In this document: piece after piece, positions 1 to 8,904 of the stretch
Layout: each line of letters starts with the position of its first letter
How positions within the stretch are numbered: position 1 is the stretch's first letter
Assembly: GCF_019139815.1 (NCBI RefSeq)
Contig: NZ_CP077079.1
Coordinates: 2,542,001 to 2,606,000 of the forward strand
Length of the DNA stretch: 64,000 nucleotides
Direction of reading: 5' to 3'
Source of the DNA: Pseudomonas asgharzadehiana
GTDB taxonomy: Bacteria; Pseudomonadota; Gammaproteobacteria; Pseudomonadales; Pseudomonadaceae
Made by a program: the position numbers and the translations under genes
Notes under the pieces: generated by a model
The model's database searches: none
Seen by the model: the letters and a program-made list of their open reading frames with translations, nothing else
What the model was told of the DNA's origin: nothing

Positions 1-1
1 G

Positions 2-520
2 GTGCGCTTCGGCACGCTGCACGTGGTGGTCAATAACGCCGCGGTGACCAAGACCACGCCGTTGCTGCAGATCAGCCCCGAGGAGTTCGACGCCGTGGTG
101 GGCCTGAACCTGCGCAGCGTGTTCCTCGGCTGCCAGGTGTTGGGCGCGTACATGGCCGAGGCCGGCTACGGACGCATCATCAACATGGCGTCCCTGGCCG
201 GGCAGAACGGCGGTACCGCGACCGGCGCGCATTACGCCGCGAGCAAGGGCGGCATCGTCACGTTGACCAAGATCTTCGCCAAGGAATTTGCCGCGCGCGG
301 GGTGACCGTGAACGCGATCGCTCCGGGGCCGATCGAGTCGGCGGCGGTGCGCGCGGCGATCCCGCCCGAACGCCTGCCGGGCCTGCTGGCCAATATTCCG
401 GTGCAGCGTCTTGGCGATGCGGATTTTCTGGGTGACCTGATTGTGCAGTTGGCACGGCCCGAAGCCTATTTCACCACCGGGGCCACCTGGGACGTGAATG
501 GCGGCCTGTTCATGCGCTGA
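2..520 (+). CDS. SDR-family oxidoreductase, 5' end missing (FabG-like)
   Basis: This is the C-terminal 172 residues of a short-chain dehydrogenase/reductase; the frame is open at the left edge, so the true start and the Rossmann glycine motif lie outside. Visible are an NNAA version of the NNAG motif near residue 11, a Ser in the ASLAG stretch, the catalytic YAASK (Tyr-x3-Lys), the APGP turn after the following strand, and the C-terminal DVNGG motif. Such enzymes oxidise alcohols or reduce ketones with NAD(P). It precedes a VanB-like reductase by 50 bp on the same strand, so it may share an operon whose oxygenase or hydrolase genes lie upstream. Substrate unknown. Confidence 0.85.
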   Translation: MRFGTLHVVVNNAAVTKTTPLLQISPEEFDAVVGLNLRSVFLGCQVLGAYMAEAGYGRIINMASLAGQNGGTATGAHYAASKGGIVTLTKIFAKEFAARGVTVNAIAPGPIESAAVRAAIPPERLPGLLANIPVQRLGDADFLGDLIVQLARPEAYFTTGATWDVNGGLFMR

Positions 521-528
521 CTGATAAC

Positions 529-544
529 GGCCGCCACGGCGGCC
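529..544 (+). terminator. Intercistronic GC hairpin
   Basis: Perfect inverted repeat GGCCGCC-AC-GGCGGCC followed by only three T. It sits 9 nt after the SDR stop and 26 nt before the reductase start. The short T tract argues for a weak attenuator or an mRNA 3'-end stabiliser rather than a full terminator. Confidence 0.4.
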
Positions 545-570
545 TTTGCGAACTCCATGGAATAACGGCC

Positions 571-1530
571 ATGACTGAACAACTGTTGGACGTAGTCGTG
601 CGCAAGCGCGAGCTGCAAGGGGACGGCGTTGTCGTCCTGGACCTGACCCGTCGTGACGGCGCGCCGCTGCCGCTGTTCGATGCCGGTGCGCATGTCGACA
701 TCCATATCGGCCCGGGGCTGGTGCGCCAGTATTCGCTGTGCAGCGACCCCGCCGACCCGAGCCTGTATCGCCTGGGCGTGCTCAAAGACCCGGCCTCGCG
801 CGGCGGTTCGGTGGGGGTGCACGACACCCTGTTCGAAGGCCGCGAAGTGCAGATCAGCACACCGCGCAACCTGTTCCCGCTGGCGGCGCAGGCGCGGCGT
901 TCGCTGCTGCTGGGCGGCGGCATAGGCATCACGCCGATGATCGCCATGGCCTACGCCCTGCACGCGGCCGGCAAGTCATTCGAACTGCATTACTGCGGGC
1001 GTGAGCGCGGCCGCAGTGCCTTTCTCGCAGAGTTGGCCGGCGCGCCGTTTGCTGCGCAGGTGTTCACTCACTTCGATGATGAAGGCGCCGAACAGAAGCT
1101 CGACCTGGCCAAGGTGCTGGGCCGTGGCGAGGCCGGCGTGCACCTGTACACCTGCGGCCCCGCCGGTTTCATGGACTGGGTGATCCAGGGCGCGCGCGAC
1201 CGGGGCTACACCGAGGCGCACATCCACAGGGAGTATTTCCAGGTGGACGTGGACAGCTCGGGCGGCAGTTTCGAAGTGGTGGCCGCCCGCAGTGGCAAGA
1301 CCGTACAGGTGGCGCAAGGGCAGAGCATTCTCGCCGCGCTGGCGCAGGTCGGCATCAAGATCGAGATTTCCTGCGAGCAGGGCGTGTGCGGTACCTGCCT
1401 GTGCGATGTGCTTGAAGGCGAGCCGGACCATCGGGACGTGTACCTCACGGACGAGGAGAAGGCCGGGAATGATCAAATTCTAGTGTGCTGTTCACGCGCC
1501 AAATCCAAAAAACTCGTGCTGGATATCTAA
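571..1530 (+). CDS. VanB-like ferredoxin-NAD(P)H oxidoreductase
   Basis: A 319-aa reductase of the phthalate dioxygenase reductase family, which passes electrons from NAD(P)H through flavin to a C-terminal plant-type [2Fe-2S] ferredoxin domain. The FMN-binding RQYSLCSD stretch is near residue 50, the nucleotide-binding GGGIGITPM near 115 and YTCGPAGFM near 195. The cluster ligands are Cys268, Cys273, Cys276 and Cys306. It is a clear paralogue of VanB at 22356-23306, with the same C-terminal CCSRA and LVLDI end. No Rieske oxygenase alpha subunit lies next to it inside the window; its partner is probably upstream of base 1. An 11-nt gap separates it from the flavin reductase. Confidence 0.88.
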   Translation: MTEQLLDVVVRKRELQGDGVVVLDLTRRDGAPLPLFDAGAHVDIHIGPGLVRQYSLCSDPADPSLYRLGVLKDPASRGGSVGVHDTLFEGREVQISTPRNLFPLAAQARRSLLLGGGIGITPMIAMAYALHAAGKSFELHYCGRERGRSAFLAELAGAPFAAQVFTHFDDEGAEQKLDLAKVLGRGEAGVHLYTCGPAGFMDWVIQGARDRGYTEAHIHREYFQVDVDSSGGSFEVVAARSGKTVQVAQGQSILAALAQVGIKIEISCEQGVCGTCLCDVLEGEPDHRDVYLTDEEKAGNDQILVCCSRAKSKKLVLDI

Positions 1531-1541
1531 GGGGAACGACC

Positions 1542-2039
1542 ATGGTAGACGTAGGCAGCTTTCGCAATGCAATGGCCATGCTGGGCGGTGCCGTGTCGGT
1601 GATCACCACCGACGGCGTGGCGGGTCGGTTCGGCTTTACCGCCTCGGCGGTGTGCAGCGTGACCGATTCACCGCCCACGCTGTTGGTGTGCATGAACCGT
1701 TCCTCGCATTCCAACGAGCATTTCAAGCGTAACGGTTCGGTGTGCGTGAACACCTTGTGTGGTGATCATCAGCACCTGTCCGGCGCGTTTGCCGACCGCA
1801 CGCTGACAATGGATGAACGGTTTGCCGTCACCGAGTGGACCACGCTGGAAAGCGGCGCGCCGGTGATGCTCCAAGCGCTGGTGAATTTCGACTGCCGTAT
1901 CGTGCAGGTACACGAGGTGGGGTCTCACAGTATTTTTTACTGCCAGATCCAGACCATTCGCCAGAGCGGCGCCGACGAGGGGCTGGTGTATTTCAACCGT
2001 GCCTACCACCGTCTGGGCCACGCGTCGAAGGCCTGCTGA
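1542..2039 (+). CDS. Flavin reductase domain protein (HpaC-like)
   Basis: A 165-aa protein of the flavin reductase-like FMN-binding split-barrel family, which reduces free FMN or FAD with NAD(P)H for a flavin-dependent monooxygenase. Family features are the N-terminal FRNAMAMLGGAVSVITT strand, the FGFTASAVCSVTDSPPTLLVC stretch and a conserved C-terminal YFNRAYHRL. The start is the ATG at 1542 behind AAGGGGAA; a longer reading from 1485 would overlap the reductase and lacks a ribosome site. It ends the first operon. Having a VanB-like reductase and a flavin reductase side by side is unusual, because they normally serve different oxygenase classes. Confidence 0.85.
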   Translation: MVDVGSFRNAMAMLGGAVSVITTDGVAGRFGFTASAVCSVTDSPPTLLVCMNRSSHSNEHFKRNGSVCVNTLCGDHQHLSGAFADRTLTMDERFAVTEWTTLESGAPVMLQALVNFDCRIVQVHEVGSHSIFYCQIQTIRQSGADEGLVYFNRAYHRLGHASKAC

Positions 2040-2075
2040 CGGCATTGTTCGAAGGCTGAAAGTTGTGAGTGTCGG

Positions 2076-2116
2076 TAAAATATTTTATTGACTAAAGAAT
2101 AATGCCTGGTTAATGA
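2076..2116 (+). promoter_or_regulatory. Candidate sigma-70 promoter with palindrome
   Basis: TTGACT (2088-2093), 17 nt, then TAATGA (2111-2116) lies upstream of the serine hydrolase gene. A perfect 12-bp palindrome TAAAATATTTTA (2076-2087) abuts the -35 box and could be an operator. Read by eye only. Confidence 0.4.
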
Positions 2117-2162
2117 TTGCGGCGCATCTGCTCAAACGCAGAGTCATTTCCAGGGTTATGCC

Positions 2163-3425
2163 ATGGGTCAGAAAATCACGCCGTCACTCGCCAGCCTGTA
2201 TGCCCAGGCTGCGCAATCCTTAGCCGAGCCTCGCTTGGCACCATTACTGATGCAGGGCTTCCCGGCAGAGCCGAATCAGCGGGTAACGTGGGGCAACTGG
2301 ATGCGCTCGCCCTACAGCCAATGGGGGTTTCGCAACCTGGCGCGCCTGCGCCCCACCATTGATGTGCAGGCCGGCGCGGCGCCTGCCGGTCCACTCAAGG
2401 ACGCGCCCACGGCACTGGATGCGTTGTACTTCGACAGTGAATGCGGGTTGAGCATCCGTGTCATCGATCATTTGCTGGCCAGCCAGACCGACGCTTTCTT
2501 GGTGATGCAGGGCGACACGGTGTTGTTCGAGCGTTACTTCAATGGCCAGCGCGCAGGTGACCGGCACATCATGTTCTCGGTGACCAAGTCGCTGATCGGT
2601 ACCCTGGGTGAGCAACTGGTCACCCAGGGCGCGCTCAAGCCCCACTTGCCTGCCGCGTACTACGTGCCTGAATTGGCGGGCAGCGCGTTTGGCGATGCCA
2701 CGGTGCGTCAGCTGTTTGATATGGCGGTGGGCATCGACTACAGCGAGGTGTATGACGATCCCGCTTCAGAGAGCTCGCAATACGGCTATGCCTGCGGCTT
2801 CCAACCGGCACCGGCGCAATACACGCGGTACGAGTCCTTGTATCAGTACCTGCCGTCGTTGCAAAAGCGCGGCGCTCATGGGGGCTTTTTCCATTACGTG
2901 ACCGCGACCACCGAGGCCTTGGCCTGGGTCATGGAGCGCGCTTCGGGCCAGGCGTGCAGCCAGATGCTGGAACAGATCTGGGAGCGCCTGGGTTGCGAGC
3001 GCGACGGCTATTTCATGGCCGACCCGTGGGGGCGCAATGTCGCCGGGGCGGGGTTCAGCGCGACCTTGAGAGACATGGCGCGTTTCGGCCGTCTGCTGGC
3101 CAATGACGGGCGTCATGAAGGGGTTGAGCTGCTCTCGCCACACACCGTGGCACGTATCGCCGCCGGGGCCGATCCGGCGATCTACGCGCAAAATACCGAG
3201 TTCTCCCGCTGGACGCCGGGTGCGTCCTATCGAAGCCAGTGGTACGTATTCAACGACCACAGCCAGGCCTTGATGGCCGGTGGGATCCACGGCCAATACC
3301 TGTTCATCGACAAACCGTCCGGCGTGGTGATCGTCAAGCAATCCTCGCTGACCGAGGCGGTCAGCCCGTTCGATGGCGACAGCGTGCGCATGCTGCGCAG
3401 CATCGCCGCCCACCTGAGCCACTGA
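2163..3425 (+). CDS. Serine hydrolase of the beta-lactamase/esterase fold (class C type)
   Basis: A 420-aa protein of the beta-lactamase-like transpeptidase superfamily that includes EstB esterases and 6-aminohexanoate-dimer hydrolase. The nucleophile motif S-x-x-K is Ser139-Val-Thr-Lys142 in the FSVTKSLIGT stretch; a Tyr-Ser-Glu around residue 205 occupies the place of the YxN motif; GGIHGQYLFID near the C-terminus fits the third active-site strand. No signal peptide is evident, so it is probably cytoplasmic. It likely hydrolyses an ester or amide. Its own promoter candidate and the 123-bp gap suggest separate transcription from the reductases. The substrate cannot be told from sequence. Confidence 0.82.
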   Translation: MGQKITPSLASLYAQAAQSLAEPRLAPLLMQGFPAEPNQRVTWGNWMRSPYSQWGFRNLARLRPTIDVQAGAAPAGPLKDAPTALDALYFDSECGLSIRVIDHLLASQTDAFLVMQGDTVLFERYFNGQRAGDRHIMFSVTKSLIGTLGEQLVTQGALKPHLPAAYYVPELAGSAFGDATVRQLFDMAVGIDYSEVYDDPASESSQYGYACGFQPAPAQYTRYESLYQYLPSLQKRGAHGGFFHYVTATTEALAWVMERASGQACSQMLEQIWERLGCERDGYFMADPWGRNVAGAGFSATLRDMARFGRLLANDGRHEGVELLSPHTVARIAAGADPAIYAQNTEFSRWTPGASYRSQWYVFNDHSQALMAGGIHGQYLFIDKPSGVVIVKQSSLTEAVSPFDGDSVRMLRSIAAHLSH

Positions 3426-3513
3426 TACACGCCAAACAATAAGAGTCTTGCGTTCTATTCACCTGGCTTGGCCAGGTGTTGGCGGCGCGCTGCGTCGCCA
3501 TTGACTGCCCTGT

Positions 3514-3524
3514 AACAACAATAA
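3514..3524 (+). promoter_or_regulatory. Crc/Hfq CA motif in the porin leader
   Basis: AACAACAATAA contains two overlapping AANAANAA matches and ends 6 nt before the AGGAG ribosome site of the porin at 3542, where Hfq/Crc binding would block translation. Confidence 0.5.
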
Positions 3525-3541
3525 TTCCACAGGAGCTTCTT

Positions 3542-4879
3542 ATGGTTTTCACCCAGCGTTTCTCTCGAGCGCTCTTAGCGTTCGGCTTACCCTTGACCAC
3601 CCATGTCGCGTGGGCGGGCTACACCTTTGAGGACGGTAACCTCAAGGGTGAAGTCAATCTCACGGCGGGCGGCGCGACGTTGTCTACCCGTGGCGTCAAC
3701 TTCGGCAGTGGCCGTGTCGATGGGCGCAACGGCAAAAATGGCGGCACCCGGATCAACTGGCAAGAGTTCTACGTAAAGCCGGGGGTGAAGCTCGAGTATG
3801 CGTTGCAACCCGATTTCAGCCTGCTGGCCGGCGGTTCCCTGGTGGCGGCCACCACCTTCGGCGACGGCGATGCAGGCGGCTTCACCCGCAGCTCCGACGG
3901 CAAGGTCGCCGCCGAAGAACTCTATGCAGGCGTGCGCGCCGGCGAATGGACCTTCACCGCCGGGCGCCAGAACTACATGATCGGTACGGGGTTCATCGTC
4001 ATGGATGGCAACCTCGACCAGTTCAAGGACGCCGCCTACTGGCTGGGCCCGCGCACGGCCTTCGAGGATTCGGCGATCCTGGCCTGGAACCACGGCGCGC
4101 TGAAGTCGCAGGTGTTCACCTTGCGCACCGATGATGACCTGGGCGATTTCCGCATGACCGGCGTCAACCTCGATTACAACCTCGCTGACCAGGTTACGCT
4201 GGGCGCCATGGCCATGAAGGTCAACGCCCTGGGGCCCAAAGGCAGCACGCTGCCGCGTCGTCGCGACGGGATGCAGGTGTACAACCTGCGGGCGCTCAAT
4301 GCCAAGGTGCCCGGTGTTCAGGCATTGACGTTGAATGCCGAATACGCCCTTGAGCGCGGCAGCGGCGAGGGTGTCGATTACGCTGCCAACGCCTGGTACG
4401 GCCAGGCCGACTATGCCTTCAACACGTTGCCGCTGACGCCGGTGATCGGCTATCGCTACGCGAGTTTTTCCGGTGACGACAACCTGGCCGATAACCGCCA
4501 GAAAGCCTGGGACCCGCTGAGCAAAGGCTTCGTCGATTGGAGCACGTGGCTGGTCGGTGACGTGGTCGGCAACTACTTGCTGTTCAACAGCAACGAAAAT
4601 GTCCAGCAGTTCTCGCTCAAGACCCACCTCAACGAAACCCTGACCCTCGGCGCGATTCACTACCAGTTCTGGCTGGATGAAAAAAACTACATGGGCGCGG
4701 CGGTCAGTGACCGGCGCTTTGCCGACGAGAGCGTGATATTCCTCGACTGGACGCCCACGCCGTCGTTCTATACGTCGCTGTCGTATAACTGGGTCAAGCC
4801 ACTGGCCGCTGCCAGGCAGGTATTCGGCAACGACCAGAAGTTCAGTGCGTTGGAGCTGTATTTCACCTATCGCTATTAA
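3542..4879 (+). CDS. Outer membrane beta-barrel porin
   Basis: A 445-aa exported protein. Residues 1-22 form a signal peptide ending in AWA before GYTFEDG; the rest shows alternating amphipathic strands and an aromatic C-terminal residue (YRY) typical of BAM substrates. The start is the ATG at 3542, 6 nt behind AGGAG. It resembles the 28577-29905 porin: both have a conserved stretch near residue 340 of the form (K/S)WDPL..G-W-x-GdVvGNY, which suggests the alginate-export/aromatic porin superfamily. It probably admits the small organic substrate of the adjoining hydrolase or binding protein. The gene lies 40 bp ahead of the PotF-like gene, so the two are likely co-transcribed. Confidence 0.8.
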   Translation: MVFTQRFSRALLAFGLPLTTHVAWAGYTFEDGNLKGEVNLTAGGATLSTRGVNFGSGRVDGRNGKNGGTRINWQEFYVKPGVKLEYALQPDFSLLAGGSLVAATTFGDGDAGGFTRSSDGKVAAEELYAGVRAGEWTFTAGRQNYMIGTGFIVMDGNLDQFKDAAYWLGPRTAFEDSAILAWNHGALKSQVFTLRTDDDLGDFRMTGVNLDYNLADQVTLGAMAMKVNALGPKGSTLPRRRDGMQVYNLRALNAKVPGVQALTLNAEYALERGSGEGVDYAANAWYGQADYAFNTLPLTPVIGYRYASFSGDDNLADNRQKAWDPLSKGFVDWSTWLVGDVVGNYLLFNSNENVQQFSLKTHLNETLTLGAIHYQFWLDEKNYMGAAVSDRRFADESVIFLDWTPTPSFYTSLSYNWVKPLAAARQVFGNDQKFSALELYFTYRY

Positions 4880-4919
4880 GTGCTGCGAGCCATCGCGGCC
4901 GCGCTGGAGTGTTTTCATC

Positions 4920-6023
4920 ATGAATGGTTTTTTGCGTAACACCTTGCTGGGCACGCTTGCTTCGCTGTTGATCAGCGGTTTTTGCCTGGCCGAAGAACGA
5001 ACCGTGCGCATCTACAACTGGATCGAATACCTGCCGCCTGACGTACTCAAGAGCTTCCAGGAAGAAACCGGTATTCGCCCGATTTATGACGTGTTCGACA
5101 GTGCCGAAACCATGGAGTCCAAGCTGCTGACGGGCAACTCGGGATATGACGTGGTGTTCCCCGGCACCGCCAACCTGGGGCACTTGATCAAGGCCGGTGC
5201 CGTGCAACCGCTGGACCGCCGGCAGTTGCCGAACTGGCAGCATCTGGACCCGCAGTTCATGCAATCCCTGGAGGTGGTGGGCGACACCGGCAATCGTTAT
5301 GCCGCGCCCTACCTGTGGGGCACCACGCTGATCGGCTACAACGTCGACAAAGTGCGCAAGGCGTTGGGGCCGGACGTGCAGATGAACAGCTGGGACATCA
5401 TTTTCAAGGAAGAAAACCTCGCCAAGCTCGCCAGTTGCGGCGTGGGCTTTCTCGATGCCGGTAATGAAATCCTGCCGATTGCCCTGCACTACAAAGGCCT
5501 GGACCCCAACAGCCAGAAACGTGAGGACTACCCCCAGGCCCAGGCCTTGATGATGAAGATCCGGCCCTACGTGACCTACTTCAACTCGTCGCGCTACGGC
5601 ATGGACCTGGCCAATGGCGATATCTGTATCGGCGTGGGCTGGTCCGGCGGTGTGGCCCTGGCCACGCGCTTGGCCGATGCCGCCGGCAAGGGCGTCAAGG
5701 TCGCGATGGCGCTGCCCAAGGAAGGCGCGCCGATGTGGTCGGACGTGATGATGATCCCGGCCAATGCGCCCGACACTGCCGAGGCCCACGTGTTCATCAA
5801 TTACATCCTGCGCCCGGACGTGATTGCGCGCATCAGCAACCAGATCGGCTACCCCAACCCGAACAAGGACGCCACCGCGTTGGTGGATGCCGGCATTCGC
5901 AACAATCCCAACATGTACGTGCCGCAAGAGGCCCGCAAGACCCTGTTCGCCCTGGAGCCGGTGCCCTCCGCGGTGGAGCGCATCCGCAACCGTACCTGGA
6001 CCGCCATCAAGACCAACCGCTGA
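4920..6023 (+). CDS. PotF-like periplasmic polyamine-binding protein
   Basis: A 367-aa solute-binding protein of the spermidine/putrescine family. Residues 1-24 are a signal peptide with a hydrophobic core; the mature N-terminus EERTVRIYNWIEYLPPDVL and the following DVFDSAETMESKLL and DVVFPG motifs are characteristic of PotF/PotD. The start at 4920 comes just after the porin stop; the longer upstream frame overlaps the porin and lacks a signal. No ABC permease or ATPase is beside it, so it is an orphan receptor that must share a transporter encoded elsewhere or work in sensing. Ligand inferred to be a di- or polyamine. Confidence 0.85.
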   Translation: MNGFLRNTLLGTLASLLISGFCLAEERTVRIYNWIEYLPPDVLKSFQEETGIRPIYDVFDSAETMESKLLTGNSGYDVVFPGTANLGHLIKAGAVQPLDRRQLPNWQHLDPQFMQSLEVVGDTGNRYAAPYLWGTTLIGYNVDKVRKALGPDVQMNSWDIIFKEENLAKLASCGVGFLDAGNEILPIALHYKGLDPNSQKREDYPQAQALMMKIRPYVTYFNSSRYGMDLANGDICIGVGWSGGVALATRLADAAGKGVKVAMALPKEGAPMWSDVMMIPANAPDTAEAHVFINYILRPDVIARISNQIGYPNPNKDATALVDAGIRNNPNMYVPQEARKTLFALEPVPSAVERIRNRTWTAIKTNR

Positions 6024-6155
6024 GCAGCGCGGCTGACGGGGTGGGTCGCGGATTCATCCATGTAGGAGGGGGGGCTGTGGTGGTCAGGGACGGCCGAGCA
6101 GGTGGCTTATGGCGTACCTGCACCGCTGAGCCCCCAGAAACAGCACAAGTTAAAT

Positions 6156-6182
6156 GTGGGAGGGGGGCTTGCTCCCGATAGC
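6156..6182. repeat. REP palindrome, single arm
   Basis: One copy of the Pseudomonas REP arm (GTGGGAGG...CTTGCTCCC GATAGC). The oppositely oriented mate is only a degenerate trace around 6212-6230. The gap 6024-6227 holds nothing else I can call. Confidence 0.75.
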
Positions 6183-6227
6183 AATGGGTCAGTCAGTACA
6201 TGGGTCACTGACCTACCGCTACCGGTA

Positions 6228-6839
6228 TCAGGCCTGCATGCCATAAAACAGCAACTCGGTGATGCGCCTGACCTGCAAGGAGTGCGCCTCGATATCCGGC
6301 TGTTCCTGGTTGACCAGCCTGAACAGTTGCAGGTGTGAGTAGTCGTTCAACAGGAACGCGGCCAGTTCCACATCCAGTTGCGGGCGCAGTTTGCCGGCTT
6401 GCTGCAGTTCCCGGAGCAATTGGCTGATTTCGGCCCTGAGCGCATCGTTCATGGCCCTATAGCCTGCGGGCAATTCATTGCTGCCACCGAACAGGATCAG
6501 CGGCAGCAGTTCGCGCCAGAGGCTGGGGTGCATGACCTCCAAGGCGTAACCGGTCAACAGCCGCTCCAAATGGCACATCGCATCGACCGGGTCCTGGATG
6601 TCCTGGATCAGGCTGCGGGTGTCGCTGATGGCGCGCTGGTCGGCGTTGTGCAGGATTTCGAGGATGATTTCCTGCTTGTTGCCGAAGTACTTGAACACCG
6701 TGGGCGGCGACACGCCGGCCTGGCTGGCGATCTGTTCGATGGTGGTGTTCTGGAAACCCTGGCGCTCGAACAGTTCGATGGCTGCCTGGCTGATGGCTTG
6801 CCGTCGTTCGGCTTTCTGACGTTCACGCAGTCCGCTCAC
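6228..6839 (-). CDS. TetR/AcrR-family transcriptional regulator
   Basis: A 203-aa repressor-type protein. The N-terminal 60 residues contain the TetR helix-turn-helix (TIEQIASQAGVSPPTVFKYF) preceded by RRQAISQAAIELFERQGF; the remainder is the variable helical ligand-binding domain. It lies alone on the minus strand, convergent with the PotF-like gene across a REP and 119 bp downstream of the sigma-54 regulator, from which it is separated by a terminator. Neither ligand nor targets are visible. Confidence 0.88.
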   Translation of the reverse strand: MSGLRERQKAERRQAISQAAIELFERQGFQNTTIEQIASQAGVSPPTVFKYFGNKQEIILEILHNADQRAISDTRSLIQDIQDPVDAMCHLERLLTGYALEVMHPSLWRELLPLILFGGSNELPAGYRAMNDALRAEISQLLRELQQAGKLRPQLDVELAAFLLNDYSHLQLFRLVNQEQPDIEAHSLQVRRITELLFYGMQA

Positions 6840-6859
6840 GGGAGGTCCTTGTCACGAGG

Positions 6860-6881
6860 AAAAAGAGGGCGCTGGTCGCCC
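6860..6881 (-). terminator. Rho-independent terminator of the sigma-54 regulator
   Basis: Read on the minus strand: stem GGGCG, loop ACCAG, stem CGCCC, then a T-rich run. It follows the regulator's stop at 6959 by about 80 nt and stops only 20 nt before the TetR start, so the TetR promoter must overlap this element. Confidence 0.5.
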
Positions 6882-6958
6882 GTTACCCCAGCAAAATACT
6901 TAAATGGGTAAAGCTTTTAAAGCACTGATTGTCGGGCAGCGCGCTTGCCTGCGCAAAC

Positions 6959-8713
6959 TCAGCGGGTTTGGCGCTGATGTTTCTTCAAGCGGTAGGCAAA
7001 TTGGGCGCGGCTCAGCCCCACCAGCCGGGCGGCGGCGGCCAGGTTGCCGGCGTTGCGTTGCAGGGCTTCGTTGATCAGGCGAGATTCAAGGCCTTCGATG
7101 GAAAACCCCTGGTCCAGTTGGCCAAGGGTGTCCAGCAGTGCGGGGCACGCAACCGGGCCGCTGTTCGACAGGCTGCCGTGATCGTCCAGGCTGTACGCAG
7201 CGGCGGGCAGGGCTTCGTTGCGAAACAGGTGCACCAAGTCGATGGCTTGGCCCTCATCGCTGGCGATCAAGCCGCGCTCGATCAGGTTTTGCAGTTCGCG
7301 CACATTGCCCGCGAAGTCGTAGCGCAGCAGGACTTTCAGGGCGCGCATGGTCAAGCCTGCGTGCGTGCGTGCATATTCCTGGCAGAACCGTGTGAGGAAC
7401 GCATTAATCAACAGGGGGATGTCATCCCGGCGTTCGCGCAGTGGCGGCAGGGCGATGGGGTAGACATTCAACCGGTAGAACAGGTCTTCGCGAAACGTGC
7501 CGTCCGCCACCGCTTTACGCAGATCAATATTGGTGGCGGCCACCACCCGCACGTCTACCTTGATGCCGCGCACGCCGCCGACGCGTTCGATCTCGCGTTC
7601 CTGCAAGGCCCGCAGCAGTTTGCTTTGCCCGGCCAGGCTGAGGCTGGTGATTTCATCCAGGAACAACGTACCGCCCTGGGCGCGCTCGAAACGCCCGGGA
7701 CGCGAATGCGTGGCGCCGGTATACGCGCCGCGCTCCACACCGAAGAGCTCGGCCTCGATCAGGTTGTCGGGGATGGCCGCGCAATTGAGGGCCACGAATG
7801 GGTTGTCGCGGCGGGCGCTGAGTTGGTGCAACTGGCGCGCAAACATCTCCTTGCCCACGCCGGACTCACCGCTGATCAGTACCGTCGCCGGGGTCAGCGC
7901 GACACGTTGCAGGGCTTGGGTCGCGGCGTTGAAGGCGGCGCTGGCGCCAATCAGCGGTGGGGGCGCATCAAGCCTGCTGCCCTCATTGAGCGGTGGGGTG
8001 GGCGTGGTAACGGCGGGGCTGGTGATGGGTTGGGATACATTCAGGTAGCGCAGGTCCTGTTCCACGTCGCCCCATTGTTCGGCCGTCTTGCCGATCACCC
8101 GGCAACTGCTGTGGCCCATGCCACGGCATTGCACTTCGCGAAAAATCACCATTTGCCCGAAGAGGCCGCTGACGAAACCGATGGCATAGCCTGTTTCCGT
8201 CCAGCACACCGGGTCCTGGCCGATGCCATAGGCGCTGACATGTTCGTCGGCCTCGCACGAGTGGTGCCACAGAAACTCGCCTTCATAGAACCCCGAGTCA
8301 GCGTCGAATTTGAAGTGCAGCGGCTCTACCTTGGTCATGCCTTCCAGGGTATGCAGGTGCGTGCCGGCGCGAAACACCGCAGCGGCATCGGCCTGGGGCC
8401 AGCGTTCACGGATCAGGCGCGCATCGCGCAAGCCCGAGGCGTAACCGGTGCGTGTGAACAGGCCGCGCGCCTGCTCCAGCCCGAGTCTTTCGATGACCTC
8501 CCCGCGCAGGGTGCCGAAGGCGGAACTGTGCAGCAGCAGCATGCGTTGGTCGTTGAGCCAGATGCGTCCGTCTTCGGGCGAAAAAAACAGGCAGTCGGTC
8601 AGTTCCGCCGGCGTCGGCGAACTGTTGTCGCTGAGTTGGCGGCTGTCGCCACGCGGATGATAGGGCGCAGTGGCCGTCGGATGTTCAGGCACAGCGCCGT
8701 GGGGATTAGTCAT
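6959..8713 (-). CDS. Sigma-54-dependent activator, XylR/DmpR type, for the coniferyl alcohol operon
   Basis: A 584-aa enhancer-binding protein. An XylR_N aromatic sensor domain spans about residues 35-135 ([17 protein letters not shown]), a V4R domain about 140-200 ending in the Cys-rich [10 protein letters not shown], and the AAA+ domain about 255-490 with Walker A GESGVGKE (282-289), GAYTGA (329-334, sigma-54 contact) and Walker B GTLFLDE (348-354). A Fis-type helix-turn-helix closes the protein. The start is the ATG at 8713 behind AGGGGC; a longer reading to 8962 crosses the promoter region. It is divergent from an operon carrying a -24/-12 promoter, which it presumably activates with an aromatic alcohol or aldehyde as effector. 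Confidence 0.92.
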   Translation of the reverse strand: MTNPHGAVPEHPTATAPYHPRGDSRQLSDNSSPTPAELTDCLFFSPEDGRIWLNDQRMLLLHSSAFGTLRGEVIERLGLEQARGLFTRTGYASGLRDARLIRERWPQADAAAVFRAGTHLHTLEGMTKVEPLHFKFDADSGFYEGEFLWHHSCEADEHVSAYGIGQDPVCWTETGYAIGFVSGLFGQMVIFREVQCRGMGHSSCRVIGKTAEQWGDVEQDLRYLNVSQPITSPAVTTPTPPLNEGSRLDAPPPLIGASAAFNAATQALQRVALTPATVLISGESGVGKEMFARQLHQLSARRDNPFVALNCAAIPDNLIEAELFGVERGAYTGATHSRPGRFERAQGGTLFLDEITSLSLAGQSKLLRALQEREIERVGGVRGIKVDVRVVAATNIDLRKAVADGTFREDLFYRLNVYPIALPPLRERRDDIPLLINAFLTRFCQEYARTHAGLTMRALKVLLRYDFAGNVRELQNLIERGLIASDEGQAIDLVHLFRNEALPAAAYSLDDHGSLSNSGPVACPALLDTLGQLDQGFSIEGLESRLINEALQRNAGNLAAAARLVGLSRAQFAYRLKKHQRQTR

Positions 8714-8759
8714 TGTTATGCCCCTGCAAAGCGAATGATCGATATGAGTAACCGCTGAG

Positions 8760-8780
8760 ATAGTTATTAAACATAACCTT
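8760..8780. promoter_or_regulatory. Imperfect copy of the ech-type ATAGTTA operator
   Basis: ATAGTTA (8760-8766), 7 nt, TAACCTT (8774-8780). The left half equals the perfect palindrome at ech (15775-15795) and the right half matches at 5 of 7 positions with identical spacing. It lies 47 bp upstream of the sigma-54 activator gene. Confidence 0.35.
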
Positions 8781-8793
8781 ATCAATTGAACAA
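8779..8793. promoter_or_regulatory. Candidate upstream activating sequence for the XylR-type activator
   Basis: TTATCAATTGAACAA resembles the TTGAnCAATTGnTCAA half-palindromic sites bound by the XylR/DmpR family. It lies about 110 bp upstream of the -24 element at 8905, a normal enhancer distance with room for DNA looping. Confidence 0.4.
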
Positions 8794-8904
8794 GTGGCAA
8801 GGCTGCGGTTTTTCTCGGCGCTGGGCGCGGCGTGCCTGGGCAGTGTGCGGCAGGCCCCGGCCTAGAGCCTTCGCCGGCGGATGCTCCGGCCGGCGCGTGC
8901 AAAC

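Noticed and set aside
3587..5011. 474-aa minus-strand frame opposite the porin
   Set aside because: Runs through porin and PotF-like gene ends, shows no motif, and the plus strand has clear signal peptides and barrel strands.
6929..8758. 609-aa open frame antisense to the sigma-54 activator
   Set aside because: It is the GC-codon shadow of a gene with complete AAA+ and Fis domains; its translation is low in complexity, with no family features or ribosome site.
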